60,083 nt of DNA from positions 1-60,083 of the forward strand of contig CANJVX010000015.1 of assembly GCA_947478405.1 (NCBI GenBank), written 5' to 3'. The notes beneath the pieces are model-generated. The model was not told where the DNA came from, made no database searches, and worked only from the letters and a program-made list of their open reading frames with translations. This DNA is from Beijerinckiaceae bacterium (GTDB lineage Bacteria > Pseudomonadota > Alphaproteobacteria > Rhizobiales > Beijerinckiaceae). This document shows positions 51,207-59,611 of this stretch, piece by piece (position 1 is the first letter of the stretch; each line of letters begins with the position of its first letter). The position numbers and the translations under genes were made by a program.

Positions 51207-51776
51207 TTAGGGCAGATATTCCTGTTTCAACACCATGTCGGTCACGGCCTTGCCACGCCCTGCCATGGCTTTGATGATCTCATCACGCTTGAGACCGGGC
51301 TTGAGTTCACCCGGTGCGAGATCGGTCGCTACCAGAGTGATCACATAATGGTGGACGCCCGAGCCCGGTGCGGGACAAGGGCCGAAATAAAGCTGCGTAT
51401 CATTACCCGCCGTGCCGCCGGTGATGAAATCCTGCGGCCTGGAATGCCCACCTTCATCAAGCTTGGTGACATTGGCGGGAATGCCATAGGCCAGCCAATG
51501 ATCAACGCCCGAGCCCATACGACCCGCGAGATCGACCATCATCAGCACATAAGATTTTGTGCCCTCGGGGCCCGGCGTCCATTGCAGCGGAATGGAGATA
51601 TTTTCGCCGATACAATTTTTATTGGCCGGACTGATCCCACCAAATTTTTTCGGCAGCACATCACCATCTTTGAACACCGGCGAGGTGATGCGAAATGGAT
51701 CAGCGGCCAGCGCCGCATGGCTCGTAAAACAAGCGAACAAAACGGCCGGAACCATCCGGACCAATCCCTTCAGCAT
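51207..51776 (-). CDS. Exported YbhB/YbcL-family (PEBP-like) protein
   Basis: 189 residues. The signal peptide ends SHAALAA. The phosphatidylethanolamine-binding-like fold shows SPVFKDGDVLPKKF, PLQWTPGPEGTKSYVLMMVDL and the family HWLAYGIPANV with QLYFGPCPAPGSGVHHYVITLVATD. The biochemical role of bacterial members is unclear. GGGAGAG lies before the ATG. It is divergent from the tctC-aldolase operon with its own promoter (51820-51847). Confidence 0.93.
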   Translation of the reverse strand: MLKGLVRMVPAVLFACFTSHAALAADPFRITSPVFKDGDVLPKKFGGISPANKNCIGENISIPLQWTPGPEGTKSYVLMMVDLAGRMGSGVDHWLAYGIPANVTKLDEGGHSRPQDFITGGTAGNDTQLYFGPCPAPGSGVHHYVITLVATDLAPGELKPGLKRDEIIKAMAGRGKAVTDMVLKQEYLP

Positions 51777-51819
51777 GGGCTCTCTCCCGCAAAATCCCGT
51801 TCTTGAAGACGGGCAGGCA

Positions 51820-51847
51820 AAGCTAGCAGGGGACCAAGGTCTGTCAA
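51820..51847 (-). promoter_or_regulatory. Promoter of the YbhB-like gene
   Basis: On the minus strand TTGACA (51847-51842), a 16-base spacer, then TAGCTT (51825-51820). The start site would lie near 51813, about 37 bases before the coding start. Confidence 0.45.
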
Positions 51848-51859
51848 AGCCAAAGGCGG

Positions 51860-51888
51860 TTGGTAACGGGCCTACTTTCGCCTATCCT
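51860..51888 (+). promoter_or_regulatory. Promoter of the tctC-aldolase-MHS operon
   Basis: TTGGTA (51860-51865), exactly 17 bases, then TATCCT (51883-51888). The start site would be near 51895 with about 43 bases of leader to the ATG at 51938. Confidence 0.52.
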
Positions 51889-51937
51889 GCGCGCGACCAA
51901 GGGCCGCCATTGAAGAGCGGGACAGGGAGGACCAGAC

Positions 51938-52990
51938 ATGAACGGAACAATCCGGGCGACAGGCTTTGCTCTCGCCACAGCCGCTGTGCTGGGGGCGGCA
52001 CCTGCCAACGCCCAATCGGGGAACGATTTCTACAAGGGCAAGAAAATCGACATGCTGATCGGCTATTCGGCCGGTGGCACCTATGATCTCTATGCCCGCC
52101 TCGTGGCCCGCCAGTTCGGCAATTATCTCCCCGGCAATCCGATTATCGTGCCCCGCAACATGCCCGGTGGCGGCAGCCGCACGGCCGTGACTTGGCTCTT
52201 TACCGCCGCCCCGCGTGATGGGACGGTGCTTGCAACCGCCGATCAATCGCTCTCGGTGGAACAGGCTATGGGCGACAAGCAGCTCAAGATTGATACGCGC
52301 GAGCTGATCTACATCGGCAATCCGGCCGCCGATAACAACACCACTGCCATTCTCTCGACGAGCCCGGTGAAAAATATCGAAGATGCCAAGCGCATCGAAA
52401 TTCCACTCGGCGCCACGGGCGGCTCGACCTCGTCGCAATACCCCAAAGCGATGAATGCGCTCTTGGGCACAAAATTCAAAATCATCACCGGCTATCCCGG
52501 CGGCAATGATATAAATCTTGCGATGGAGCGCGGAGAAGTGGCAGGGCGCGGCTCGAACTCTTGGGGCGCGTGGAAATCCACCCGTCCACAATGGGTCGCT
52601 GAAGGCAAGCTGACCATCCTTGTGCAAATCGGCCTGTTCAAAGCCCCTGACCTGCCCAATGTGCCGCTGTTAATGGATCTCGCCAAGAATGACGAAGACC
52701 GCGCAGTGCTGAAACTTCTGTCAGCTTCCACGACGATCGGCCGCCCGATCTTCACCACACCCGGCGTGCCCGATGATCGCGTGAAACTTTTGCGCGGCCA
52801 CTTTGATCGCATGATGAAGGACCGAGCCTTCCTTGATGTGGCGCAGAAAGAAAATCTCGATATTCAGCCCGTCTCGGGTGAAGAAATGCAGCGCATTGTC
52901 GCAGACATTGTTTCAACGCCACCCAAAATTGCAGCGCGTCTGCAAGAGATCATTGGCGGCATCGAAGAAAACAACAATACGGGTAAGTGA
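51938..52990 (+). CDS. Bug/TctC-family substrate-binding protein (copy 4)
   Basis: 350 residues, with a signal peptide ending PANAQ. Family motifs are DFYKGKKIDMLIGYSAGGTYDLYARLVARQFG, NPIIVPRNMPGGGSRTAVTWL and TGYPGGNDINLAMERGEVAGRGSNSWG. Its stop overlaps the ATG of a class II aldolase gene (TGATG), an unusual and direct coupling of a binding protein to a cytoplasmic enzyme. GGGAGGA precedes the start. The transporter for its ligand may be the MHS permease further downstream, but Bug proteins normally pair with TctAB. Confidence 0.93.
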   Translation: MNGTIRATGFALATAAVLGAAPANAQSGNDFYKGKKIDMLIGYSAGGTYDLYARLVARQFGNYLPGNPIIVPRNMPGGGSRTAVTWLFTAAPRDGTVLATADQSLSVEQAMGDKQLKIDTRELIYIGNPAADNNTTAILSTSPVKNIEDAKRIEIPLGATGGSTSSQYPKAMNALLGTKFKIITGYPGGNDINLAMERGEVAGRGSNSWGAWKSTRPQWVAEGKLTILVQIGLFKAPDLPNVPLLMDLAKNDEDRAVLKLLSASTTIGRPIFTTPGVPDDRVKLLRGHFDRMMKDRAFLDVAQKENLDIQPVSGEEMQRIVADIVSTPPKIAARLQEIIGGIEENNNTGK

Positions 52991-53730
52991 TGGCTTCCAA
53001 CCTCAACACAATTCAAAATCAGCTACGCAAAGAAGTCGCAGCCGCGACCCGTATACTCGTGGCCGAAGGGATTCTCGATTATTCGGGCCATGTCGTGACA
53101 CGCCTGCCCGGCAGGGAAACCTTTCTGATCCAGACCGGCCTTGATTCTCGTGCAGAGCTTTTGCCTGAGCGTCTGCTCGTTGTCGATTACGAGGGCAATG
53201 TGGTCGAAGGCGAAGGCAAAGTGCCGGCCGAACTGGCGCTCCATCTGGAAGTGCTGAAGGCGCGGCCCGATGTCGAAAGCGTGCTCCATTGCCATATGGA
53301 ACTCGCCATCGCCTTCACCATGATGAAGGGCGTGCAATTGGGGCTGATGCGCGCCCGCGCCGTGCGCTGGGAAAGCGGCATTCCTACTCATCCCGATCCG
53401 AGCCACATCAAAGAGCAAGAACAAGGCGCGGCACTTGCCAAGACGCTGGGACCGCACCATGCCGTGCTGATGCGCGGACACGGCCTAACCTTGGTGGCTG
53501 AAAGCGTTCCCGCTCTTCTCGTGGACGCCGTGCATTTCGAAGAAAATGCAAAGGCCTATCTTCAAGTGCTGCAATCAGGCGCCGAACCATTGCCGCTGAC
53601 AGAAGAAGAACTCGTACAAATCAACAAGCATGAAATGCGCGATTTTCACGTCGGAAAATTGTGGAACTATTACGTACGCAAGGGTGTCGCTGAAGGAATT
53701 GTGTCTGCCGATTGGGGCATGGTGACGTAA
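52990..53730 (+). CDS. Class II aldolase/adducin family protein
   Basis: 246 residues. It has the class II aldolase fold with GILDYSGHVVTRLPG and metal histidines in VLHCHMELAIAFTMM and LMRGHGLTLVAES. Members cleave sugar phosphates or 4-hydroxy-2-keto acids, or decarboxylate. It starts at the ATG 52990 that overlaps the tctC stop; a GTG at 52987 is a weaker option. Being coupled to a carboxylate-binding protein, it probably acts on a hydroxy-carboxylate, but this is inferred. Confidence 0.9.
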   Translation: MASNLNTIQNQLRKEVAAATRILVAEGILDYSGHVVTRLPGRETFLIQTGLDSRAELLPERLLVVDYEGNVVEGEGKVPAELALHLEVLKARPDVESVLHCHMELAIAFTMMKGVQLGLMRARAVRWESGIPTHPDPSHIKEQEQGAALAKTLGPHHAVLMRGHGLTLVAESVPALLVDAVHFEENAKAYLQVLQSGAEPLPLTEEELVQINKHEMRDFHVGKLWNYYVRKGVAEGIVSADWGMVT

Positions 53731-53952
53731 CGAGAAATCACAGACGCGTGAGTGGCAAACAAGGCGGCGGTGGGAACAAATCCATAGCCGCCTATTTTGC
53801 AGAGACTTTCGGCATTTCTTCGGAACACAGAAATACACATATGTTCTGTAATAAACGATTTGTCATTAGACGTTCAATCTCCTCAAAAGCTGACTGTCCC
53901 TGTCCCGCGTCACGGCCACCCAGAAAGCCCTGCGCGATTGAGAGGAGACGTT

Positions 53953-55668
53953 ATGTCAATTGCTGTTCCTGCTCCCGATGAGCGTGCAAGGCCAATGACC
54001 CGCGAAGAAAAGCGTGTCATTCTGGCTTCATCCGCCGGCACCATTTTCGAATGGTATGATTTTTATCTTTACGGCTCGCTCGCCGCGATCATCGGCGCGC
54101 AATTCTTCTCCTCCTTCCCGGAGGCGACGCGAAATGTCTTCGCGCTGCTCGCCTTTGCAGCGGGCTTTCTCGTGCGCCCGTTTGGTGCATTGTTCTTCGG
54201 TCGCCTCGGCGACATGGTTGGGCGCAAATACACATTCCTGATGACCATTCTCATCATGGGTGCCTCAACCTTCATCGTCGGCTGCCTGCCCACCTATGAG
54301 CAGATCGGCTGGCTCGCGCCTGTTACCCTCATTGCTCTGCGTATGTTGCAGGGGCTTGCGCTGGGTGGCGAATATGGTGGTGCGGTTGTTTACGTCGCCG
54401 AACATGCACCTGCGGGCCGTCGTGGTTATTTTACCAGCTGGATTCAAACGACCGCCACACTCGGCCTTCTGCTCTCGCTGATGGTGATCTTGGGCGTGCG
54501 TTCCTGGACGGGCGAAGCTGAATTCGCCAAGTGGGGCTGGCGTATCCCCTTCCTGCTTTCGATCTTCTTGCTCGCGATATCGGTCTGGATCCGCCTGCAG
54601 ATGGAAGAAAGCCCGGCCTTCACTAAAATCAAGGAAGAAGGCAAGCAGTCTAAGGCTCCACTGTCGGAGGCTTTCGGCCAGTGGAAGAACGCCAAATTCG
54701 CAGTCATCGCCTTGTTCGGCCTCGTCGCTGGTCAGGCCGTTGTCTGGTACACGGGGCAGTTCTATGCGCTCTTTTTCCTGCAGAGCATTTTACGCGTTGA
54801 TATGTTCACCGCCAACGTGCTTATCGCTTGGTCTTTGATCCTGGGCACCGCAGGCTTCGTGATCTTCGGCTCGCTGTCAGACCGCATCGGCCGCAAGCCG
54901 ATCATTCTGGCGGGCATGATCCTGGCTGCTGTGACCTATTTCCCGGTGTTCAAGTTCATCTCCGAGACAGCAAATCCCATGCTGCATAAGGCGCAACAGA
55001 ACACCAAGGTCACTGTGTTGGCTGACATGAGCGAATGCTCGTTCCAGTTCAACCCGACAGGTACGTCGAAATTCACTTCGTCTTGCGATATTGCCAAAGC
55101 AACACTCGCACGCTCGTCGGTGAATTATTCGGTTGAACAGGGTGCCAAGGGCCAGGTTGCCAAAATCCGCATCGGTGACAAGGAAGTCGCCGCCTACGAT
55201 TCGAGCAAGCTGACTGGGGATGATGCCAAAAACGCCCCGACCGCTTTCACCAAGGCGGTGAATGATGCGCTGGGCGCTGGCGGCTATCCGGTTGCCGGTG
55301 TGAAGAACGACAGCATTGTGAAAATGTCGGGCTTCTTCGATCTACGTGCCCAAACGCTCGCATTGATTGCGGTTCTGACCTATCTCGTCGTTCTCGTGAC
55401 GATGGTCTACGGCCCGATTGCAGCGGCGCTCGTCGAACTCTTCCCGACGCGCATCCGCTACACCGGCATGTCGTTGCCCTACCATATTGGTAACGGCTGG
55501 TTCGGTGGCCTTATGCCAGCCACCGCCTTCGCCATGATCGCGCAGACCGGAGATATTTATTACGGTCTCTGGTACCCGATCATCATCGCGCTGGGCTGCT
55601 TTGTCATCGGGCTAATCGTTGTGCCTGAGAACAAAGACAAGGATATTTTTGCTGAAGAAAAGGCATGA
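53953..55668 (+). CDS. MHS-family MFS transporter with a large polar insert
   Basis: 571 residues, a metabolite:proton symporter of the MHS type: SSAGTIFEWYDFYLYGSLAA at the N-terminus, FGRLGDMVGRKYTFLMTILIMG, RMLQGLALGGEYGGAVVYVAEHAP, and SLSDRIGRKPIILAGM. Between helices 8 and 9 there is a polar insert from about residue 340 to 458 that is absent from classical MHS proteins such as ProP or KgtP. AGGAGA precedes the ATG at 53953. It lies 222 bases after the aldolase gene, perhaps with its own promoter. The substrate is probably an organic acid. A strong terminator follows. Confidence 0.92.
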   Translation: MSIAVPAPDERARPMTREEKRVILASSAGTIFEWYDFYLYGSLAAIIGAQFFSSFPEATRNVFALLAFAAGFLVRPFGALFFGRLGDMVGRKYTFLMTILIMGASTFIVGCLPTYEQIGWLAPVTLIALRMLQGLALGGEYGGAVVYVAEHAPAGRRGYFTSWIQTTATLGLLLSLMVILGVRSWTGEAEFAKWGWRIPFLLSIFLLAISVWIRLQMEESPAFTKIKEEGKQSKAPLSEAFGQWKNAKFAVIALFGLVAGQAVVWYTGQFYALFFLQSILRVDMFTANVLIAWSLILGTAGFVIFGSLSDRIGRKPIILAGMILAAVTYFPVFKFISETANPMLHKAQQNTKVTVLADMSECSFQFNPTGTSKFTSSCDIAKATLARSSVNYSVEQGAKGQVAKIRIGDKEVAAYDSSKLTGDDAKNAPTAFTKAVNDALGAGGYPVAGVKNDSIVKMSGFFDLRAQTLALIAVLTYLVVLVTMVYGPIAAALVELFPTRIRYTGMSLPYHIGNGWFGGLMPATAFAMIAQTGDIYYGLWYPIIIALGCFVIGLIVVPENKDKDIFAEEKA

Positions 55669-55694
55669 TCTGAAAAAACAGGTTCCGATCTCGG

Positions 55695-55723
55695 AAAGGG
55701 CGCCGGAAACGGCGCCCTTTTTA
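55695..55723. terminator. Terminator after the MHS transporter gene
   Basis: AAAGGGCGCC, loop GGAAAC, GGCGCCCTTT followed by TTTATAA. It lies between convergent genes; the minus-strand hydrolase stop abuts it, so it may serve both. Confidence 0.88.
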
Positions 55724-56515
55724 TAATGTCTTCAACCAGTCAAGCACAGCCGGTCGGGACTTGTCGGGCGTATCAAGATGCTCCGCATCGATTTCAACAT
55801 AGCGGCTCTTGGGATGCCTGTTTCCCTTCTCAAAAATATATCCGCGTCCCAGCTTGTAGATCAGATCAGAACGACCGACCACGTAAAGCAGGGGGACACC
55901 GCGCAGACGCGCCGCATTATCGGGCATATTCGCTAAACCCTCGGGATTATAATAGGAATACCAGCCAACATACGTTCCCGAGACCATGAAGCTCTGGCCG
56001 ACATTCACGTCTGGAAAATCTGCGCGTTGCAGACCTTGACCAGCAGCAATCATTTGGCGCGCCTTGGCCTGTGCACTCTGGACGCCGGGGAACCGCATCC
56101 GCTCAGGCGCCTGTCCCGGAGCGAGCATGATGACGCCCGCAATTCCGGATGGCTTTCGCGCGACATAGGCGAGCGCTGCATTGGCCCCCAGGCTCTGCCC
56201 CGCAACGATGATTTTCGTCGCGCCGCGAGCGCGCAGTTTCGAAACTGCAACATTGATTTCCCGCAGAGCCACTTCATAGGTCTTGTCGTAATTGAAGGGC
56301 TGTCCGCGTGATCCGCTCCACGCCATGACGGGGATAATGACCTTCACACCTTCCGATTCAAGGGTTTTGGTAAGCCCGGCAATATTGCCGCCCGGCTGAC
56401 CGCCTTTTCCGTGCAACAGGACAACACCGATTGACCCGCGTGACCGCTCCTGCGCCACAGCTTCGATCTGACATGAAAAGATAAGAAGAAAAAGACAGGC
56501 GGCCTTGCGCAACAT
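55721..56515 (-). CDS. Exported alpha/beta hydrolase
   Basis: About 264 residues. The signal peptide is MLRKAACLFLLIFSCQIEAVAQ. The hydrolase triad is Ser in VAGQSLGANAAL, Asp in VGRSDLIY and His in DAEHLDTP; the oxyanion region is VVLLHGKGGQPGG. Its substrate is unknown. The start at 56515 is placed directly at the signal peptide. It is divergent from hemN. Confidence 0.85.
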   Translation of the reverse strand: MLRKAACLFLLIFSCQIEAVAQERSRGSIGVVLLHGKGGQPGGNIAGLTKTLESEGVKVIIPVMAWSGSRGQPFNYDKTYEVALREINVAVSKLRARGATKIIVAGQSLGANAALAYVARKPSGIAGVIMLAPGQAPERMRFPGVQSAQAKARQMIAAGQGLQRADFPDVNVGQSFMVSGTYVGWYSYYNPEGLANMPDNAARLRGVPLLYVVGRSDLIYKLGRGYIFEKGNRHPKSRYVEIDAEHLDTPDKSRPAVLDWLKTL

Positions 56516-56590
56516 CACTTCACCCAAATTAATCTGGCATCAGCTGCAAGATGGACTTTGCCGCGTTCCCGGTCGAGCCCATTACCCCCA

Positions 56591-56604
56591 TTGATCTATG
56601 TCAA
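56591..56604. promoter_or_regulatory. FNR/FixK-type anaerobox upstream of hemN
   Basis: TTGATCTATGTCAA, a TTGA-N6-TCAA palindrome of the FNR/FixK class. It is 172 bases before the hemN ATG, in the gap between hemN and the alpha/beta hydrolase. HemN genes in alphaproteobacteria are commonly activated by FnrN/FixK under low oxygen. Confidence 0.7.
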
Positions 56605-56775
56605 TTTAACCTGATGTATCAAGCTTCAACCTCGTCACCAACAAGCCCAAGCTCAAGACGCCGCCTGCTGCGCTGCCAGAAACCTCGCCCGCTGCTTTGT
56701 CATCCGCTGGAAAGACAAAAAACACGGAGCCAGATCAAAGCGGGCCTTTTTGCCACCTGCCAATCTGCCTCAACG

Positions 56776-58197
56776 ATGCCTTTCGCAAGTCCGCCCCAAA
56801 GGACCACAAACTTGCGCACCGATCTTGTGCACCCGCGCCACAATGCAGAATCCGCACTGTTCGCACTTTATGCGCGCCGCGCTGTGCCGCGCTATACGAG
56901 CTATCCAACAGCGCCGCATTTCGAAAAAGACTTTCCCGATGAGACCTATCGTGGCTGGCTCAAAGCCCTTGTGGCCGAGGAAGCCGTCTCGCTATATGTG
57001 CACATCCCCTTCTGCAAACAGATGTGCTGGTATTGCGGATGCAACATGAAGCTGATCACCCGCTATAAACCGGTGCGCTCTTATATCAATAATCTATGCG
57101 CGGAGATTGATCTTGTGGCCGCGCAATTGCCAGCTCGCATGAATGTCGCGCATCTGCATTTTGGTGGTGGTACGCCAACAGCCATTGAACCGGATGATTT
57201 AGAAAAAATCGTCCGCAAAATCGAAGAACACTTCATATTTTTTCCCGATGCGGAGCGCGCCATTGAAACCGATCCCCGCACCATTACAGATGAGATGATC
57301 GACCGCATCGGCGCACTGGGCTTCACCCGTGCAAGCCTTGGTGTGCAGGAATTCGATCCAACCGTGCAAGCAGCCATCAACCGAATCCAGCCTGCGGCCT
57401 TGGTTCAAAAGACCACGGAAAAGCTTCGCGCCGTGGGCGTCAAGCATATCAATTACGATCTCATCTATGGCCTGCCGCAACAGACTGAAGCCGCGCTTTG
57501 CAAGACGGTGCAGGATTGCATTGCCATGAAGCCTGACCGCATCGTGCTGTTTGGCTATGCGCATGTGCCGTGGATGGCAAAAAACCAGCGCATGATTGAC
57601 GAAGCCGCCCTGCCCGGAGCAGAAGAACGTGCCATGCAAGCGCGCTCGTCCGCACAAGCCCTCAGCGCAGGCGGCTATCTGCCTATCGGCATAGACCATT
57701 TTGCACTGCCTGATGACGCCCTCGCCAAAGCAGCAAAAGCGGGAAAATTACACCGCAATTTTCAGGGCTATACGGATGATGATGCGCGCAGCCTGATCGG
57801 CTTTGGCGTCACAGCCATCGGCCGCACACCCTTCGGCTTCGTGCAAAACCTGACGGAGACAGGCGCTTGGGCGCGTGCCATTATCGCCGGGCAGCTGCCC
57901 GTTTCAAAAGGGCATGCGATGGGCGTGGATGATTGCCTGCGTGCATATGTGATCGAGCGTATTATGTGTGACGGCACGATTGACCTTGATGTGGCGGGCC
58001 AATTTTTCGACGTCAAAGGCGATTGGTATGAGCCCGAAGTCGGACAGCTGGAGATTCTGGCGCGCGACGGGCTCATCACACGTAATGGCGCCCGGATCAC
58101 GCTCACGCCAGCAGGTTCCGCTCTGGCGCGCATCGTGGCTTCAATCTTTGACCTTTATCTGCGCCATGACCGCGCCCGCCATTCAGTCGCCGTTTAA
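56776..58197 (+). CDS. hemN: Oxygen-independent coproporphyrinogen III oxidase HemN
   Basis: Radical-SAM enzyme, about 473 residues. It converts coproporphyrinogen III to protoporphyrinogen IX without oxygen. The iron-sulfur motif is C80-KQM-C84-WY-C87-G-C (YVHIPFCKQMCWYCGCNM), followed by HLHFGGGTPTAI and NYDLIYGLPQQT. The start is the ATG at 56776; in-frame sequence further upstream spans the FNR box region and does not look like coding sequence. The length fits HemN. Low-oxygen haem synthesis would support the cytochromes in this window. Confidence 0.95.
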   Translation: MPFASPPQRTTNLRTDLVHPRHNAESALFALYARRAVPRYTSYPTAPHFEKDFPDETYRGWLKALVAEEAVSLYVHIPFCKQMCWYCGCNMKLITRYKPVRSYINNLCAEIDLVAAQLPARMNVAHLHFGGGTPTAIEPDDLEKIVRKIEEHFIFFPDAERAIETDPRTITDEMIDRIGALGFTRASLGVQEFDPTVQAAINRIQPAALVQKTTEKLRAVGVKHINYDLIYGLPQQTEAALCKTVQDCIAMKPDRIVLFGYAHVPWMAKNQRMIDEAALPGAEERAMQARSSAQALSAGGYLPIGIDHFALPDDALAKAAKAGKLHRNFQGYTDDDARSLIGFGVTAIGRTPFGFVQNLTETGAWARAIIAGQLPVSKGHAMGVDDCLRAYVIERIMCDGTIDLDVAGQFFDVKGDWYEPEVGQLEILARDGLITRNGARITLTPAGSALARIVASIFDLYLRHDRARHSVAV

Positions 58198-58203
58198 CAG
58201 GGC

Positions 58204-58938
58204 TCAAGGCCTCTGGAAGCGGATGATGAATTCATCATTTTTAATGCCCGAACGATTGACCGACACATCGCGCGGATCCGCCGGATTGCGCAAAAAGTCG
58301 GCCGTCGCCACGGGGCGGAAGCCCGCTGCCGTCACTTCGGCCACCAAAGCGCTTTCCTCGATGCGATGCGTGGTCTTGCCCACACTCGTGCCCTCACCAG
58401 GGCGCGCCGAATGGTCGGCAATCACCAGAAAACCGCCCGGCTTGAGGGCATCAAACATGGCCTTGTTCATCTTCACGCGGTCGACCTCCATAAAGGTCGT
58501 GTCATGATAGGCGAAGAAGAAGGTAATGAGATCGAGTTTGGGCGTGCCCGCAGGCAGCGGATCATCAAAGGGGCGCGTGAGCGCTGTTACATGGGCCATG
58601 GCGGGGGACTTGGCGCGGGTAGCGAAGCGCTCGCTGGGCGATCCATTCTGCGCGTACACCATACCGTTCGGGCCCACCGAGCGGGCCATCAGCTCGGTCG
58701 AATAGCCCCCGCCAGCCCCCATATCAAGCACATGCCAGCCGGTCTTGGGGCCTGAGAAGGTGAGCAGCTCCAGCGCCTGACGCTTGCCATCGTTCTGGCG
58801 GTCCGCCTCGGTGCGATCAGCGGCGGCGAGGACGGCAGCGAAATCCTGAGCGCCAGCAGGGCTGGCACTGAGGACGAAAAAAACCAGAAAAGCGCCAAAA
58901 CCGCGGGCGAAAGCGGGGGGGATACGGTGCAAAATCAT
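58204..58938 (-). CDS. Exported class I SAM-dependent methyltransferase-like protein
   Basis: 244 residues. The N-terminus MILHRIPPAFARGFGAFLVFFVLSASPAGAQ looks like a signal peptide. The remainder is a SAM-methyltransferase fold: motif I is VLDMGAGGGYSTELMAR, then LDLITFFFAYHDTTFM and LKPGGFLVIADHSARPGEG. Similar exported methyltransferase-like proteins (COG4798 type) are known, but SAM is not expected in the periplasm. The function is unknown. AAGGAGG lies just before the ATG, supporting the start and so the signal peptide. Confidence 0.85.
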   Translation of the reverse strand: MILHRIPPAFARGFGAFLVFFVLSASPAGAQDFAAVLAAADRTEADRQNDGKRQALELLTFSGPKTGWHVLDMGAGGGYSTELMARSVGPNGMVYAQNGSPSERFATRAKSPAMAHVTALTRPFDDPLPAGTPKLDLITFFFAYHDTTFMEVDRVKMNKAMFDALKPGGFLVIADHSARPGEGTSVGKTTHRIEESALVAEVTAAGFRPVATADFLRNPADPRDVSVNRSGIKNDEFIIRFQRP

Positions 58939-59140
58939 GGGAATCCTCCTTAAATTCTGGTTCTGTCCACTATCATGACATGCTGAGCGGCCCGAGCAAG
59001 CGCCTCATAGTCAGACCAAAAATGCTGGGTTGAGCGACGATTCCGACTCAATTTTTCCAAGTTCGAGCCGTCTAAATACCTGACACCAACTGCGGACCCC
59101 TGTGGGCGGTGTCTTCACTCCAGAGCCCCGAAGGACATCC

Positions 59141-59611
59141 ATGCTGTCGTTTGACGTCGATGATTCCCATTTCCCGCTTCTACAGGGGATTGTCGCGGAT
59201 TCCTCGAAAGAGGAACGAATCATGATGCTCTTCGGGTGCCTGGTGGCATCAGTGCGATCGACGGCCATGCGGGGGGCCGTCGGTGCACCGGAGGCACGTG
59301 AGTGCCTTTGCAACGCGATCGATGTGATCGGATTCTTGCGCGGGCATCTGCGCAAGGAAGGACTAACGCCGTTTGGCGTGGCGCTGCGGCGCTTCCTCAA
59401 CAGAGCCCATCGCGGCATGATTGACGCATTTCGCGACAATCGCGCACGTGATCTTCTGCTGCTCGAAGCCTCGCTGCTGAAACTCACACAGCCGCCACTG
59501 TCGGAACTCTTCTTCATCGCGGCGGCACGCGAAATCGAAATGGTGGAAGCCGAGCTTGTCAATTGCCTGCATCAGCATGCAAAAGTAGAAGAAGCCGTCA
59601 GCGCGGCTTAA
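59141..59611 (+). CDS. Helical hypothetical protein
   Basis: 156 residues, mostly amphipathic helix: LFGCLVASVRSTAMRG, CNAIDVIGFLRGHLRKEG, FGVALRRFLNRAHRGMIDAFRDNRARDLLLLEASLLKLTQ. There is a faint resemblance to the four-helix FliS-type chaperone pattern, but no flagellar gene is near, so I do not assign it. The ATG at 59141 has AAGGA just upstream; a GTG at 59102 is an alternative without a ribosome site. The 3' end overlaps the convergent TctC gene by 14 bases. Confidence 0.62.
   Translation: MLSFDVDDSHFPLLQGIVADSSKEERIMMLFGCLVASVRSTAMRGAVGAPEARECLCNAIDVIGFLRGHLRKEGLTPFGVALRRFLNRAHRGMIDAFRDNRARDLLLLEASLLKLTQPPLSELFFIAAAREIEMVEAELVNCLHQHAKVEEAVSAA

Noticed and set aside
59030-59056. TTGAG-N12-CTCAA followed by a short T run, as a terminator or operator
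   Set aside because: Five-pair stem is too weak for a terminator, no gene on the plus strand ends there, and a single copy gives no support for an operator.
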